Source of the DNA: UMGS1840 sp045661305
Lineage (GTDB): Bacteria; Bacillota; Clostridia; UMGS1840
DNA length: 64,000 bases
Direction: 5' to 3'
NCBI GenBank assembly: GCA_045661305.1
Contig: JAZRFJ010000028.1
Coordinates: 1-64,000, forward strand
The translations under genes and the position numbers were made by a program. This document shows positions 16,545-23,747 of the stretch, piece by piece; the first letter of the stretch is position 1, and each line of letters opens with the position of its first letter. Below the pieces are notes generated by a model. That model saw only the letters and a list, made by a program, of their open reading frames with translations. It searched no databases and was not told the origin of the DNA.

Positions 16545-17087
16545 TTACGCTTTTACCTTAACCATACTATGACGGATTACCTTATCCTTTAACATATAGC
16601 CTTTTTGGAATTCGTCAAGCACAGTTCCGCTTTCTCCTTCGCCCTCTTCACTGTTCATAACTGCGTTATGGAACTCAGGGTCAAACGGGTTCCCAACAGC
16701 TTCTATCGGTGTAACACCAAGCTTTGAAAGAGTGTCATTAAACTTCTTTATAACAAGCTCAATTCCTTTTCTGTAATCCTCAACATTTCCCGTTTCATTT
16801 TTCATAGAAATTTCTAAAGTATCCAAAATCGGAATAATGTCATTTACTGTGTTTCCGACAGCGAGGTCATAAGTGCCCTCTTTTTCCTTTTGAGTTCTTC
16901 TTTTATAGTTGTCAAACTCAGCAAGCAATCTCAAATATTTATCATTTATTGCGTTTGCATCATCCTTTAGCTTCTGAATTTCATTTTCTAAAGCTTCTTC
17001 TTTGGTTTCTTCTTTTTCTTCTGTTGTTTCTTCAATTTTTTCTTTTTCTGTTTCTTGTACTTTCTCTAATTTTTCTTTCTTTGCCAC
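16545..17087 (-). CDS. grpE: Nucleotide exchange factor GrpE
   Basis: A 180-residue protein that releases ADP from DnaK. The first 50 residues are a Lys/Glu-rich disordered and coiled-coil segment; the dimer helix continues to about 90 (LAEFDNYKRRTQKEK is conserved); the C-terminal beta domain carries NPFDPEFHNAVM and GYMLKDKVIRHSMVKV. ATG with a GGAGGCAG site, 20 nt after hrcA. Confidence 0.96.
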   Translation of the reverse strand: MAKKEKLEKVQETEKEKIEETTEEKEETKEEALENEIQKLKDDANAINDKYLRLLAEFDNYKRRTQKEKEGTYDLAVGNTVNDIIPILDTLEISMKNETGNVEDYRKGIELVIKKFNDTLSKLGVTPIEAVGNPFDPEFHNAVMNSEEGEGESGTVLDEFQKGYMLKDKVIRHSMVKVKA

Positions 17088-17107
17088 TTTTTCTGCCTCC
17101 TCCCATT

Positions 17108-18139
17108 TTATTCGCCGTTGCCTAAAAGATTTTCCATAGTTTTGGACATATTCTCTAAAGTAGTTATAACTTTTTCATAATTCATTCTCTTTGGTCCTAT
17201 TACTCCAATCATGCCTGTTCTTCCGTCATAAGCCTTGTAAGAAGTAACAACCAAGCTTAAATCCTTGTCTTTTAACATCGGGCTTTCGTCACCGATAATA
17301 ACAGTTGTACCTGCATTTTGGGATACGCTGTTTACAAGTGCATTAACCTGCTCCTTATTATCAACAAGCTCTAAGAAATCCATAATTTTTTCAGTATCGG
17401 AAAACTCGGGTGCTTTTAACATATGTGATTTTCCGCTCATATACATCTGAGGTGTTCCCTTTTCCTCTAATGTTTCTGTGAGAAAATCAAGTATCATACC
17501 GAGTATTTCAAAATTGCTATTGAACTTTGCCTTAATCTTTTCTATAATTTCAGGCGTAATCATATCAAGCGTACAATGCCTTAATTCCTCGTTTACAATC
17601 TCTTTTATATATTCAATGGATTGTTGGGTTATAGGTGTAAGTATGCGTACCTGCTTACTTCTTACAGCACCTCTGTCGGTAACTAAAATAAACATCAGAT
17701 AAAACTCTGTTATTTTCAAAATATCAAGGTGGCTTATTGAACCAAATGTATTATCCCTGATATTAGTTATGGCAGTAAGTCCCGTATTTTCCGAAATAGT
17801 CTTTGCCGCAAAATCCAAAAAGCGATTAAGCTCAAATAAATTTGCTTCCATTTTCGCCTTTAAGATTTCCATTTCCGTGTTTGTTGCCTTTATCTTTTTT
17901 ATTAAGCTGTCAACATACAAACGGTAACCTGTGCTTGACGGTATTCTTCCCGCCGATGCGTGAGGCTGTGCCAAAAGTCCCATTTCCTCCAGGTCAGACA
18001 TTTCATTTCTTATCGTTGCCGAGGATAAACCGATATCACATTTTTTTGCAATAGTTCTTGACCCTACCGGCTCCGCCGTTTCTATATAATCCTCTATTAA
18101 TGCCTTTAAGATGGTCGCTTTTCTTTTATCGAGTTCCAT
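17108..18139 (-). CDS. hrcA: Heat-inducible transcription repressor HrcA
   Basis: A 343-residue repressor. The N-terminal winged helix (KATILKALIEDYIETAEPVGSRTIAKKCDIGLSSATIRNEM) reads the CIRCE operator; the rest is the GAF-like and dimerisation region typical of HrcA. A perfect CIRCE lies 43 nt upstream, so the gene controls its own operon. In this family GroE chaperonins usually modulate HrcA activity; groESL is not in this window. Confidence 0.97.
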   Translation of the reverse strand: MELDKRKATILKALIEDYIETAEPVGSRTIAKKCDIGLSSATIRNEMSDLEEMGLLAQPHASAGRIPSSTGYRLYVDSLIKKIKATNTEMEILKAKMEANLFELNRFLDFAAKTISENTGLTAITNIRDNTFGSISHLDILKITEFYLMFILVTDRGAVRSKQVRILTPITQQSIEYIKEIVNEELRHCTLDMITPEIIEKIKAKFNSNFEILGMILDFLTETLEEKGTPQMYMSGKSHMLKAPEFSDTEKIMDFLELVDNKEQVNALVNSVSQNAGTTVIIGDESPMLKDKDLSLVVTSYKAYDGRTGMIGVIGPKRMNYEKVITTLENMSKTMENLLGNGE

Positions 18140-18175
18140 TTTTTCACCTCTTTATAAGATAGTACCAGGCTTTCT

Positions 18176-18214
18176 TAGTTGTTAGCACTCTATCAAGTCG
18201 AGTGCTAACAACTA
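18176..18214 (-). promoter_or_regulatory. CIRCE operator (extended)
   Basis: TTAGCACTC (18182-18190), 9-nt spacer, GAGTGCTAA (18200-18208) is a perfect match to the CIRCE consensus, the HrcA-binding site. The inverted repeat extends to 15 bp on each side (18176-18190 and 18200-18214). It is just downstream of the promoter. Confidence 0.98.
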
Positions 18215-18215
18215 T

Positions 18216-18244
18216 AAGATACCACTTTTTTTCCCTTTTGTCAA
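18216..18244 (-). promoter_or_regulatory. hrcA operon promoter
   Basis: Minus strand: TTGACA (18239-18244), 17-nt spacer, TATCTT (18216-18221). It abuts the CIRCE site, so bound HrcA would block polymerase. Confidence 0.75.
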
Positions 18245-18306
18245 GCATTTTTGAAAAAAATTTAAAAATTATTTTTCCAATTTATAAAAAGTGAAAAATT
18301 AAAAAA

Positions 18307-18342
18307 GCTGAACAAATACTTAAAATAAAGCATTCATTCAGC
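18307..18342 (-). terminator. Terminator of the DUF378 gene
   Basis: A 15-nt stem (arms 18307-18321 and 18328-18342). Its three mismatches become G-U pairs only on the minus-strand RNA, and that strand has a following TTTTTTAATTTTT tract. This assigns it to the gene ending at 18363. Confidence 0.75.
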
Positions 18343-18362
18343 CTTTCAAAACCATTCTTATA

Positions 18363-18566
18363 CTATTTGGAAGAATCTCTGTCCCTGAAAAGAAGAGTAA
18401 TAGCCCAAAGGCCCGCAATTCCAACTAAAGAGAAAATAATTCTTGAAATAGGAGATAACATACCGCCGAAAATTGATGAAACAACATCAACTCCAAAAAG
18501 TCCTATACTTCCCCAGTTAAGCGCTCCTACAATTACAAGTATAAGTGCAATAGTGTCAATAATCAT
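18363..18566 (-). CDS. DUF378 small membrane protein
   Basis: A 67-residue integral membrane protein with two hydrophobic helices. The N-terminal ALILVIVGALNWGSIGLFGVD is the hallmark of DUF378 (YuzA-like). The function of the family is unknown. ATG with a GGAGGC site; it is followed by its own terminator. Confidence 0.88.
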   Translation of the reverse strand: MIIDTIALILVIVGALNWGSIGLFGVDVVSSIFGGMLSPISRIIFSLVGIAGLWAITLLFRDRDSSK

Positions 18567-18650
18567 AATTTTGCCTCCATAAAATAACTTAAAAAATAAT
18601 TTTTTTCATATATAATTATTGACAGAAATTATATTTTTATACTTATTATA

Positions 18651-19580
18651 TTACTTTTTCTCTTCCGCTTGTTTTACCTGCTCGGTTTTTATCCCTAAAA
18701 ACTCTGTTCTTATAAGCTCCTTTGTTTTTGGAACATCACATATTACATATGAAGCCGTTCCGATGTAAAGCGGATTGTTTGGCATTTCATACATTCTGAT
18801 ACTGTCTTTACTAAGGGTATTTAAAATAGGAAGTAAATCTGTGAAGTTATAAAGTGCAACATTTGTTTTAAGATTTTTTTCTATTTCACTAAAAAGCTCA
18901 GGTGCTTTCGCAATCAAATCAGCATTAAGCTTCTGCTCATAAAGTGCTTTAACAAAATTCTGCTGTGCCTCAATTCTTCCCAAATCACCCGTAGGATATG
19001 ACCGAAAACGACAGAACTGCTCCGATTTATCACCATCAAGAAGCTGATATCCTGGGTATAGGTCAATATATAGTCCCTGGTCAGGGTCAGTATATTTCAT
19101 TCTCTGCGGAACATCAATATAAACTCCGCCCAAAATATCTATGATTTTAGCAAATCCGCCCGGATTAACAACAGCATAATAATTTATAGGAAGCCCCGTA
19201 AGCTCTTTTACTTTAGCTAAAACGGCATCTACTCTTTGTCCCTCTTTTGCAGAAGCATAAACAGCATTTATTTTATTGTTCTGCGACCTTCCGATTGTTA
19301 CTCTTGTATCTCTTGGAATACTCATTACATTAAGTACACTTCTTTTTGTATCAACAGAGGCAAGCATAATCGTATCTGTAAGAAGTCCGCCTTTGTCAGT
19401 TGCAAGAAGAAGCATATTTACTCTTCCGTCAACCACCTTTTCGACCTCTGTAACACTCTGATTTTTTATAACAGGTTCAAGATACATAATTGCAGTATTT
19501 ACTCCTGCAAAAACTGCAAAAATACAAAGTGCAACCGAAATTATTCTTTTTACAATTTTTAAAAAAATTTTAAAATCCAT
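18651..19580 (-). CDS. LytR-CpsA-Psr (LCP) family wall-polymer ligase (second copy)
   Basis: A 309-residue membrane-anchored enzyme. One transmembrane helix (about 10-33) is followed by an extracellular LCP domain: TDTIMLASVDTKRSVLNVMSIPRDTRV, then YYAVVNPGGFAKIIDILGGVYIDVPQRM, then LLDGDKSEQFCRFRSYPTGDLGRIEAQQNF. The conserved Arg and Asp residues that bind the polyprenyl pyrophosphate are present. LCP enzymes attach teichoic acids or capsules to peptidoglycan. It lies 25 nt downstream of a paralogue of similar length; the C-terminus ends in a charged tail. Confidence 0.93.
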   Translation of the reverse strand: MDFKIFLKIVKRIISVALCIFAVFAGVNTAIMYLEPVIKNQSVTEVEKVVDGRVNMLLLATDKGGLLTDTIMLASVDTKRSVLNVMSIPRDTRVTIGRSQNNKINAVYASAKEGQRVDAVLAKVKELTGLPINYYAVVNPGGFAKIIDILGGVYIDVPQRMKYTDPDQGLYIDLYPGYQLLDGDKSEQFCRFRSYPTGDLGRIEAQQNFVKALYEQKLNADLIAKAPELFSEIEKNLKTNVALYNFTDLLPILNTLSKDSIRMYEMPNNPLYIGTASYVICDVPKTKELIRTEFLGIKTEQVKQAEEKK

Positions 19581-19605
19581 TTTTATTAAAGTCCTCTAAC
19601 TTAAT

Positions 19606-20472
19606 CTAATCTGTCTGTTTTGTAGTTTTTTTAAACACATCATCTATAAGCTTTTTTGTTTCCTCTTCATTCTGCACCATATAGGACGCTCCGCCTATAT
19701 ACTTAGGTGATGAGGGAAGCTGATAAGTATTGAGTGTTAAGTTCTTAAATTTATATAATGTTTTTGCAAATTTTGAAATATCCGACAGACCAATATCTGT
19801 TTTAAAATCGTCCTTTACCTTTTTATATATAGCAGGAAGCTTTGCGATTGTTTTTGCATTGAGTTTTTGTTCATAAAGTGCTTTTAAAAACTCTTGCTGT
19901 GCATGTATTCTTCCCAAATCAGCATTTGCATATCCACTTCTGTACCTCACATACTGCTCTGCCATAGCACCGTCAAGATGTTGCATACCTTTATTAAGAT
20001 GTATATAAAGTCCCTGGTCGGGGTCCTCATAGTGCATATTCATAGGAACATCAAAATCGACACCGCCAAGTGCATCTATGACATTTTTAAAACCGTCAGG
20101 GTGAATAATCACATAATTATCAATTTTTAAATCAAGCATGTCCTCCACTTTCTTTTTTACAAGCTGGGGACGCTTTTTCTCATCCTCTCTTTGATAAACG
20201 CTGTTTAGTTTTACATGTCTTCCATTATCAAGCATAACTCTCGTATCACGCGGTAGCGACATAAGATTTAAGCTCTTGGTATGAGTATTTATGTTTGCAA
20301 CCATAATGGTATCTGTAAGAAGGCGTCCTTTATCCGTTGCCAGAATAAGAACATTTACATTTCCTTTTGTAAAAAAGCCTTTTGATAACATTATTGCCGA
20401 CATAAGTATAAAAATTACTAAAGCAACACTCATTATTTTTCTTAAATATCTGAAAAATAATCTATTATTCAT
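19606..20472 (-). CDS. LytR-CpsA-Psr (LCP) family wall-polymer ligase (first copy)
   Basis: A 288-residue LCP protein with the same plan as its neighbour: an N-terminal helix (about 11-30), then TDTIMVANINTHTKSLNLMSLPRDTRV, VIIHPDGFKNVIDALGGVDFDVPMNM and LGRIHAQQEFLKALYEQ. The two proteins are clearly related along their length, so this is a tandem duplication followed by divergence. The pair may serve different polymers. A 26-codon ORF with a strong ribosome site lies 43 nt upstream on the same strand. Confidence 0.93.
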   Translation of the reverse strand: MNNRLFFRYLRKIMSVALVIFILMSAIMLSKGFFTKGNVNVLILATDKGRLLTDTIMVANINTHTKSLNLMSLPRDTRVMLDNGRHVKLNSVYQREDEKKRPQLVKKKVEDMLDLKIDNYVIIHPDGFKNVIDALGGVDFDVPMNMHYEDPDQGLYIHLNKGMQHLDGAMAEQYVRYRSGYANADLGRIHAQQEFLKALYEQKLNAKTIAKLPAIYKKVKDDFKTDIGLSDISKFAKTLYKFKNLTLNTYQLPSSPKYIGGASYMVQNEEETKKLIDDVFKKTTKQTD

Positions 20473-20515
20473 ATATATTCCTCACAATTTTCTAAAATGT
20501 TTTAATAGTTTTATA

Positions 20516-20596
20516 TTATTCTTTATTATGGAGTATAAACATTGTTACGGGTACAATTATTGCAATAGCTATCGCAAGCCAGGTGGTAAAATTCAT
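20516..20596 (-). CDS. 26-residue single-helix membrane miniprotein
   Basis: A short ORF coding for Met-Asn-Phe-Thr-Thr-Trp followed by a hydrophobic LAIAIAIIVPVTMFIL helix and a His-Asn-Lys-Glu tail. Support comes from an AAAGGAG ribosome site 7 nt before the ATG and from its place 43 nt upstream of the LCP pair on the same strand. It resembles no named family to me; possible roles are a membrane regulator of the LCP enzymes or a leader peptide. Conservation has not been checked. Confidence 0.6.
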   Translation of the reverse strand: MNFTTWLAIAIAIIVPVTMFILHNKE

Positions 20597-20620
20597 AGTG
20601 TTTCTCCTTTCTTTCGGAAG

Positions 20621-20636
20621 TTCGTGTCAAGACCAG
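20621..20636. repeat. Solo end-like sequence of the island repeats
   Basis: TTCGTGTCAAGACCAG resembles the terminal inverted repeat of the elements at 21189 and 21958 (CTCGTGTCAAGTCAGG). It sits upstream of the 26-codon ORF and marks the left boundary of the small-gene island. Confidence 0.45.
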
Positions 20637-20647
20637 ATTAAAAATTA

Positions 20648-20938
20648 TTATTTATCATAATATTTATATCCGCAAAAAGGACATTTTGGATAATCTAAAT
20701 CGTGCTTCTTAGCACATTTGGGACATTGGATTTGTGCTATACCATTCTCTTCTTGATGTTCAGTATGATAAAACTCAATTTTACCACATCTCTCACATGA
20801 ATATATATCAACTTCCATTGCACCAGCAATTATATTCGGCAAATCGCCTAAAATCCAACCAGTTTCTCCTAATTGAATTTTTCTTGAACCACTGTATTTC
20901 ATTTTATTATTACATCTTAAACATACTAACTCTTTCAT
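20648..20938 (-). CDS. Double zinc-ribbon protein, function unknown
   Basis: A 96-residue protein with two zinc-ribbon units: CLRC (6-9) with CERC (about 53-56), and CPKC with CPFC near the C-terminus. Between the first halves is QLGETGWILGDLPNIIAGAMEVDIY, a stretch I associate with a widespread uncharacterised clostridial family. No membrane segment. The ATG has a CGAAAGGAGATAGG site. The leader shares the CGAAA..TTCCGAAAGGAGA pattern with the 26-codon ORF on its other side, which suggests that the gene was inserted with a copy of that leader. Confidence 0.82.
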   Translation of the reverse strand: MKELVCLRCNNKMKYSGSRKIQLGETGWILGDLPNIIAGAMEVDIYSCERCGKIEFYHTEHQEENGIAQIQCPKCAKKHDLDYPKCPFCGYKYYDK

Positions 20939-20972
20939 ATCCTATCTCCTTTCGGAAACTTTCGACATTCTT

Positions 20973-21170
20973 TATATAAAGACTGTATAATCCGGATGCC
21001 AAGCATTTTTTATGAATTGACAACTCCGTTGTCATGAATTGGCTCTGCCATGAATTCTCACTGACGCTCCATGAATTGAATTGCCTTAATGCACGAAGTG
21101 CAATTCATGAGCTGTAAGGCTCAATTCATGAAACCTTTGATTTCAATTCATGCCGCAGGCAATTCATTGC
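20973..21170. repeat. AATTCAT mini-hairpin array, copy 1
   Basis: After a conserved lead (TATATAAAGACTGTATAATC), short stem-loops alternate with ATGAATT or its complement AATTCAT. Stems are GACAAC/GTTGTC, GGC/GCC, GCAC/GTGC, GAGC/GCTC, GAAA/TTTC and GCC/GGC. The same order of modules occurs at 23473-23697, where loops and some stems differ but pairing is kept. With the element at 21189 it fills the 437-nt gene-free interval 20939-21375. Confidence 0.85.
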
Positions 21171-21188
21171 AGTCACAGACCGCATACG

Positions 21189-21356
21189 CTCGTGCCAAGT
21201 CAGGCGAACAGTGAATAATAGGACCTACTATTTTCTGTTCTTGTTTTCCTAAACAAAATCCATCAGAACCCGCAGGAATATTAGATTTTCCTGCCCGATA
21301 TGTAAATATTTATTATCGGCAAACTAATCTTTTAAATTGTATGGACTTGACACAAG
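21189..21356. mobile_element. TIR-bounded non-coding element, copy 1 (MITE-like)
   Basis: A 168-nt element homologous to 21958-22149. The ends are CTCGTGCCAAGTC and GACTTGACACAAG (11 of 13 inverted matches). Inside are AATAG/CTATT, a GCAGGAA/TTCCTGC stem and a CCGATA/TATCGG stem, then a conserved 3' block (CGGCAAACTAATC, then TTTTAAATTGTATG). It has no ORF. Confidence 0.75.
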
Positions 21357-21375
21357 TATGTAAACCCACTAAAAA

Positions 21376-21912
21376 CTATAAATTAAGTTTTCCTTTCATC
21401 TGTTTTGCATAAGGAATATCATCTATGCATATTTCAACAAACTGTATTACTGCATTGGCATAATCATTCCAATCTGCATCCTCATCTAAAATGACTTCAT
21501 CAACGCCTAAATACTGATAACCACTTTTACAAGGCAACAACAAAGACACATACTTGCCTTGCATATCATCCCAACCAAGATGTATATATCTTTTTCCTTT
21601 TATTGCTTTTTTGAAACCTTTAATGCCATAATATTTTTCTTCAAAAGTATTTTTACCCGAAAAATCATTGTATGATTCGTGCTGATTCCATTGTTCAATA
21701 CCATATTTAATTTTTTCAGCTAGTTCTTCTTTGGTATATGGGCTTTTTAATTCTATAGGGTAATACGCTGTACAAAACCACGGCTCGTTTATTATTGTTC
21801 CATCCGCTAATTTTTGAGGTTCGTTGGTTTCACTTTGCGGAAAAATAACGATGTCTTTTTCCTCATTCACATAAATATCAATCCATCTGAATTCTTCAAA
21901 ATTAACTTTCAT
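21376..21912 (-). CDS. Hypothetical cytoplasmic protein (possibly immunity-like)
   Basis: A 178-residue protein I do not recognise. It is soluble, rich in Trp, Tyr, Asp and Glu, with no signal peptide or cysteine motif; the centre carries KGFKKAIKGKRYIHLGWDD. Its size, acidity and single-gene placement in an island resemble bacterial immunity proteins, but that is only a resemblance. I chose the ATG at 21912 (MKVNFEEFRW) because of the AGAAAGGTG site; an upstream in-frame ATG would add 14 residues with no ribosome site. It lies between the two TIR-bounded elements. Confidence 0.75.
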   Translation of the reverse strand: MKVNFEEFRWIDIYVNEEKDIVIFPQSETNEPQKLADGTIINEPWFCTAYYPIELKSPYTKEELAEKIKYGIEQWNQHESYNDFSGKNTFEEKYYGIKGFKKAIKGKRYIHLGWDDMQGKYVSLLLPCKSGYQYLGVDEVILDEDADWNDYANAVIQFVEICIDDIPYAKQMKGKLNL

Positions 21913-21957
21913 TTTTCCACACCTTTCTACATCATTATATACCATTCGACACAATTC

Positions 21958-22149
21958 TTACTCGTGTCAAGTCAGGAGAACAGTGAATAATAGGAACTAC
22001 TATTTTTGCCCTATTTTTTCAACTGTTTTTCTTTTAACACTTTTCCCTAGAACCCGTGAGAACACTGGATTTTCTCGCATTCGATAGTATATGTAAATAT
22101 CAAAATCGGCAAACTAATCTTTTAAATTGTATGGACTTGACACGAGTAA
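21958..22149. mobile_element. TIR-bounded non-coding element, copy 2 (MITE-like)
   Basis: A 192-nt element with perfect 16-bp terminal inverted repeats: TTACTCGTGTCAAGTC (21958-21973) and GACTTGACACGAGTAA (22134-22149). It shares the AGTGAATAATAGGA start and the CGGCAAACTAATC block with copy 1. The central stem is GTGAGAA/TTCTCGC, compared with GCAGGAA/TTCCTGC in copy 1; two pairs have changed together. No ORF. No obvious target duplication was seen. It fills the 253-nt interval between two minus-strand genes. Confidence 0.85.
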
Positions 22150-22165
22150 CATGAATTTTAATTCT

Positions 22166-22774
22166 TCAATACAAGGATACGGGCTCCCAACCATAATGCT
22201 TGATGTAATTAATATCTAATCCGTTATGCTCTGCGTACATTCGCATGAATTCTATCTCTGCTTGATCGTTATCGTGATGGGTCATAAATTTATCATAAAG
22301 ACCTGTATAGCCTTTTGTAAACTCTTTGATACTTTCAGCATAGTGCTCTCCGTCACCAGCTTTCTCAACAGATACAACAACATATCCGTTTTCTGTTTCT
22401 TTTAAATGAAAACAAGCAGGCATCTCTCCGCCACCACCCTGCACCATTGTATCCCCCTCTAAGCGATAACCACCCGACCAGAAATTACCAAACACCAAAT
22501 GCTCTCCATCACGGTCCGTCTCTTCTAAAATCACAAACGAAGGAATCCAAACATCACCATAGCTTGCGTGACGCTCTGCTTCTTCATTAAACCAGTCACA
22601 AATAGCTGCAATAGCAAGGTTATCACCCACATATACAAACGAGGGCATCTGTGTACCATCCTTTTGAGTAATATTAAATTGTGGTCCTCCGGAAGCAAGC
22701 GGTGGTTTTTCTGTCTTTTGACCGCAGCTGCACAAAAGAAAAACAATCAAAAATAACACTAATATTTTTTTCAT
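22166..22774 (-). CDS. Putative lipoprotein of unknown function
   Basis: A 202-residue exported lipoprotein. The N-terminus MKKILVLFLIVFLLCSCG is a type II signal peptide; the modified cysteine is most likely Cys17, with Cys15 also possible. The mature part contains GDVWIPSFVILEETDRDGEHLVFGNFW, then GYRLEGDTMVQGGGGEMPACFHLKETENGYVV, a pattern seen in uncharacterised Firmicutes lipoproteins. No catalytic motif is visible. It is the third minus-strand gene of the 20.6-23.8 kb island and has TIR-related sequences on both sides. Confidence 0.82.
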   Translation of the reverse strand: MKKILVLFLIVFLLCSCGQKTEKPPLASGGPQFNITQKDGTQMPSFVYVGDNLAIAAICDWFNEEAERHASYGDVWIPSFVILEETDRDGEHLVFGNFWSGGYRLEGDTMVQGGGGEMPACFHLKETENGYVVVSVEKAGDGEHYAESIKEFTKGYTGLYDKFMTHHDNDQAEIEFMRMYAEHNGLDINYIKHYGWEPVSLY

Positions 22775-22860
22775 AAAAACACTTCCTTTATATTATTTTC
22801 ATATATCATATCAAAATAAGTGTGCTATAAACCTGACTTTTCTATCATTATTCAATAAAC

Positions 22861-22892
22861 TTCGACACAATTCGACTTTTGTCAAGACCGGC
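22861..22892 (-). promoter_or_regulatory. Tandem 0A-box-like pair and island-end sequence
   Basis: TTCGACA (22861-22867) and TTCGACT (22871-22877) are two Spo0A-box-like sites (core TGTCGAA on the minus strand) 10 bp apart, one helical turn. They are followed by TTTTGTCAAGACCGG, which resembles the end of the TIR elements. The first 13 nt, TTCGACACAATTC, are identical upstream of the gene at 21376 (21945-21957). Spo0A control is an inference. The rest of 22775-22962 shows only a TATAAT at 22924 with no good -35. Confidence 0.45.
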
Positions 22893-22962
22893 TAAAAAAA
22901 TCACATCTGTATAAAAGCAAGCATATAATATACAAAAAAGAAAAATTTTGTAGGTGATTTAT

Positions 22963-23445
22963 ATGTTTAACAATTATATACCTAATTTTAAGCAAAGACC
23001 TTATGCGTTTGCAAAAATAAATGGAAGTAATGATTACCCAAATATAAACGGGATTGCATACTTTTATAAAGTAGAATCAGGCGTAATAGTTTCCATACAA
23101 CTAAAAGGTCTTCCTGTATCAGATGATATTTGTAAAAAACCAATATTTGCAGTTCATATCCACAGTGGTGGCAGTTGCACAGGCAACAGCACCGACCCTT
23201 TCGCAAACGCCATGACACACTATAATCCAAACAATTGCAATCACCCCTACCATGCAGGCGACTTACCGCCTATATTTGGTGCGAACGGGATTGGTTTCTC
23301 TGCATTTTTAACAAATCGATTTTCTCCTGAAGAGATAATAGGAAAAACTATTATAATCCATTCCGCACCCGATGACTTTACAACTCAACCATCAGGAAAT
23401 TCAGGTATGAAAATTGCTTGCGGTGTGATTTCTTCTGTATATTAG
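22963..23445 (+). CDS. Cu/Zn superoxide dismutase family protein
   Basis: A 160-residue SodC-fold protein. The copper-type ligands are visible as His65, His67, His86 and His133, and zinc-type ligands as His86, His94 or His97, and Asp100 (HPYHAGDLP). Cys72 and Cys153 match the conserved disulfide, and GNSGMKIACGVI is the family end. There is no signal peptide, unlike periplasmic SodC, so it should be cytoplasmic. I chose the ATG at 22963, 6 nt after TAGGTG; an upstream GTG would add three residues. It may detoxify superoxide or act as a non-enzymatic copper protein. It is the only plus-strand gene in the island. Confidence 0.88.
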   Translation: MFNNYIPNFKQRPYAFAKINGSNDYPNINGIAYFYKVESGVIVSIQLKGLPVSDDICKKPIFAVHIHSGGSCTGNSTDPFANAMTHYNPNNCNHPYHAGDLPPIFGANGIGFSAFLTNRFSPEEIIGKTIIIHSAPDDFTTQPSGNSGMKIACGVISSVY

Positions 23446-23472
23446 GCGATTTTATCTTGATATACGCTTTTT

Positions 23473-23697
23473 GATATAAAGACTGTATAATCCGGATTCC
23501 AAGCTTGTTAAATGAATTGACAACTGTCGTTGTCATGAATTGGCTACGCCATGAATTCTCGCTTTGCTCCATGAATTGAATTGCCTTTTAAATGCACGAA
23601 GTGCAATTCATGAGTCGCAAGACTCAATTCATGAAATCTTTGATTTCAATTTATGCCGAAGGCAATTCATTGATTTCAAGCTTTGCTTGAAATCATT
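23473..23697. repeat. AATTCAT mini-hairpin array, copy 2
   Basis: Starts with GATATAAAGACTGTATAATC, as copy 1 does, and repeats its module order: GACAAC/GTTGTC, GGC/GCC, GCAC/GTGC, GAGTC/GACTC, GAAAT/ATTTC, GCC/GGC, plus an extra 11-bp TGATTTCAAGC/GCTTGAAATCA hairpin absent from copy 1. It occupies most of the 352-nt interval between the SOD and abrB-like genes. Confidence 0.85.
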
Positions 23698-23747
23698 ATA
23701 TCACCTTTGCAATAAATTGTCAATTTTTTTAACAAAATATACACAAT

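Noticed and set aside
20939..21375. tRNA or other known structured RNA gene in the island
   Set aside because: No cloverleaf with a proper T-arm or anticodon arm could be built; the hairpins are separated by identical heptamers instead.
21189..22149. Insertion sequence with transposase
   Set aside because: The elements have inverted ends but are under 200 nt and carry no ORF; no transposase was found in the window.
20973..23697. Possible CRISPR array in the AATTCAT repeats
   Set aside because: The repeated unit is only 7 nt, spacers are hairpins rather than unique sequence, spacing is irregular and no cas gene is near.
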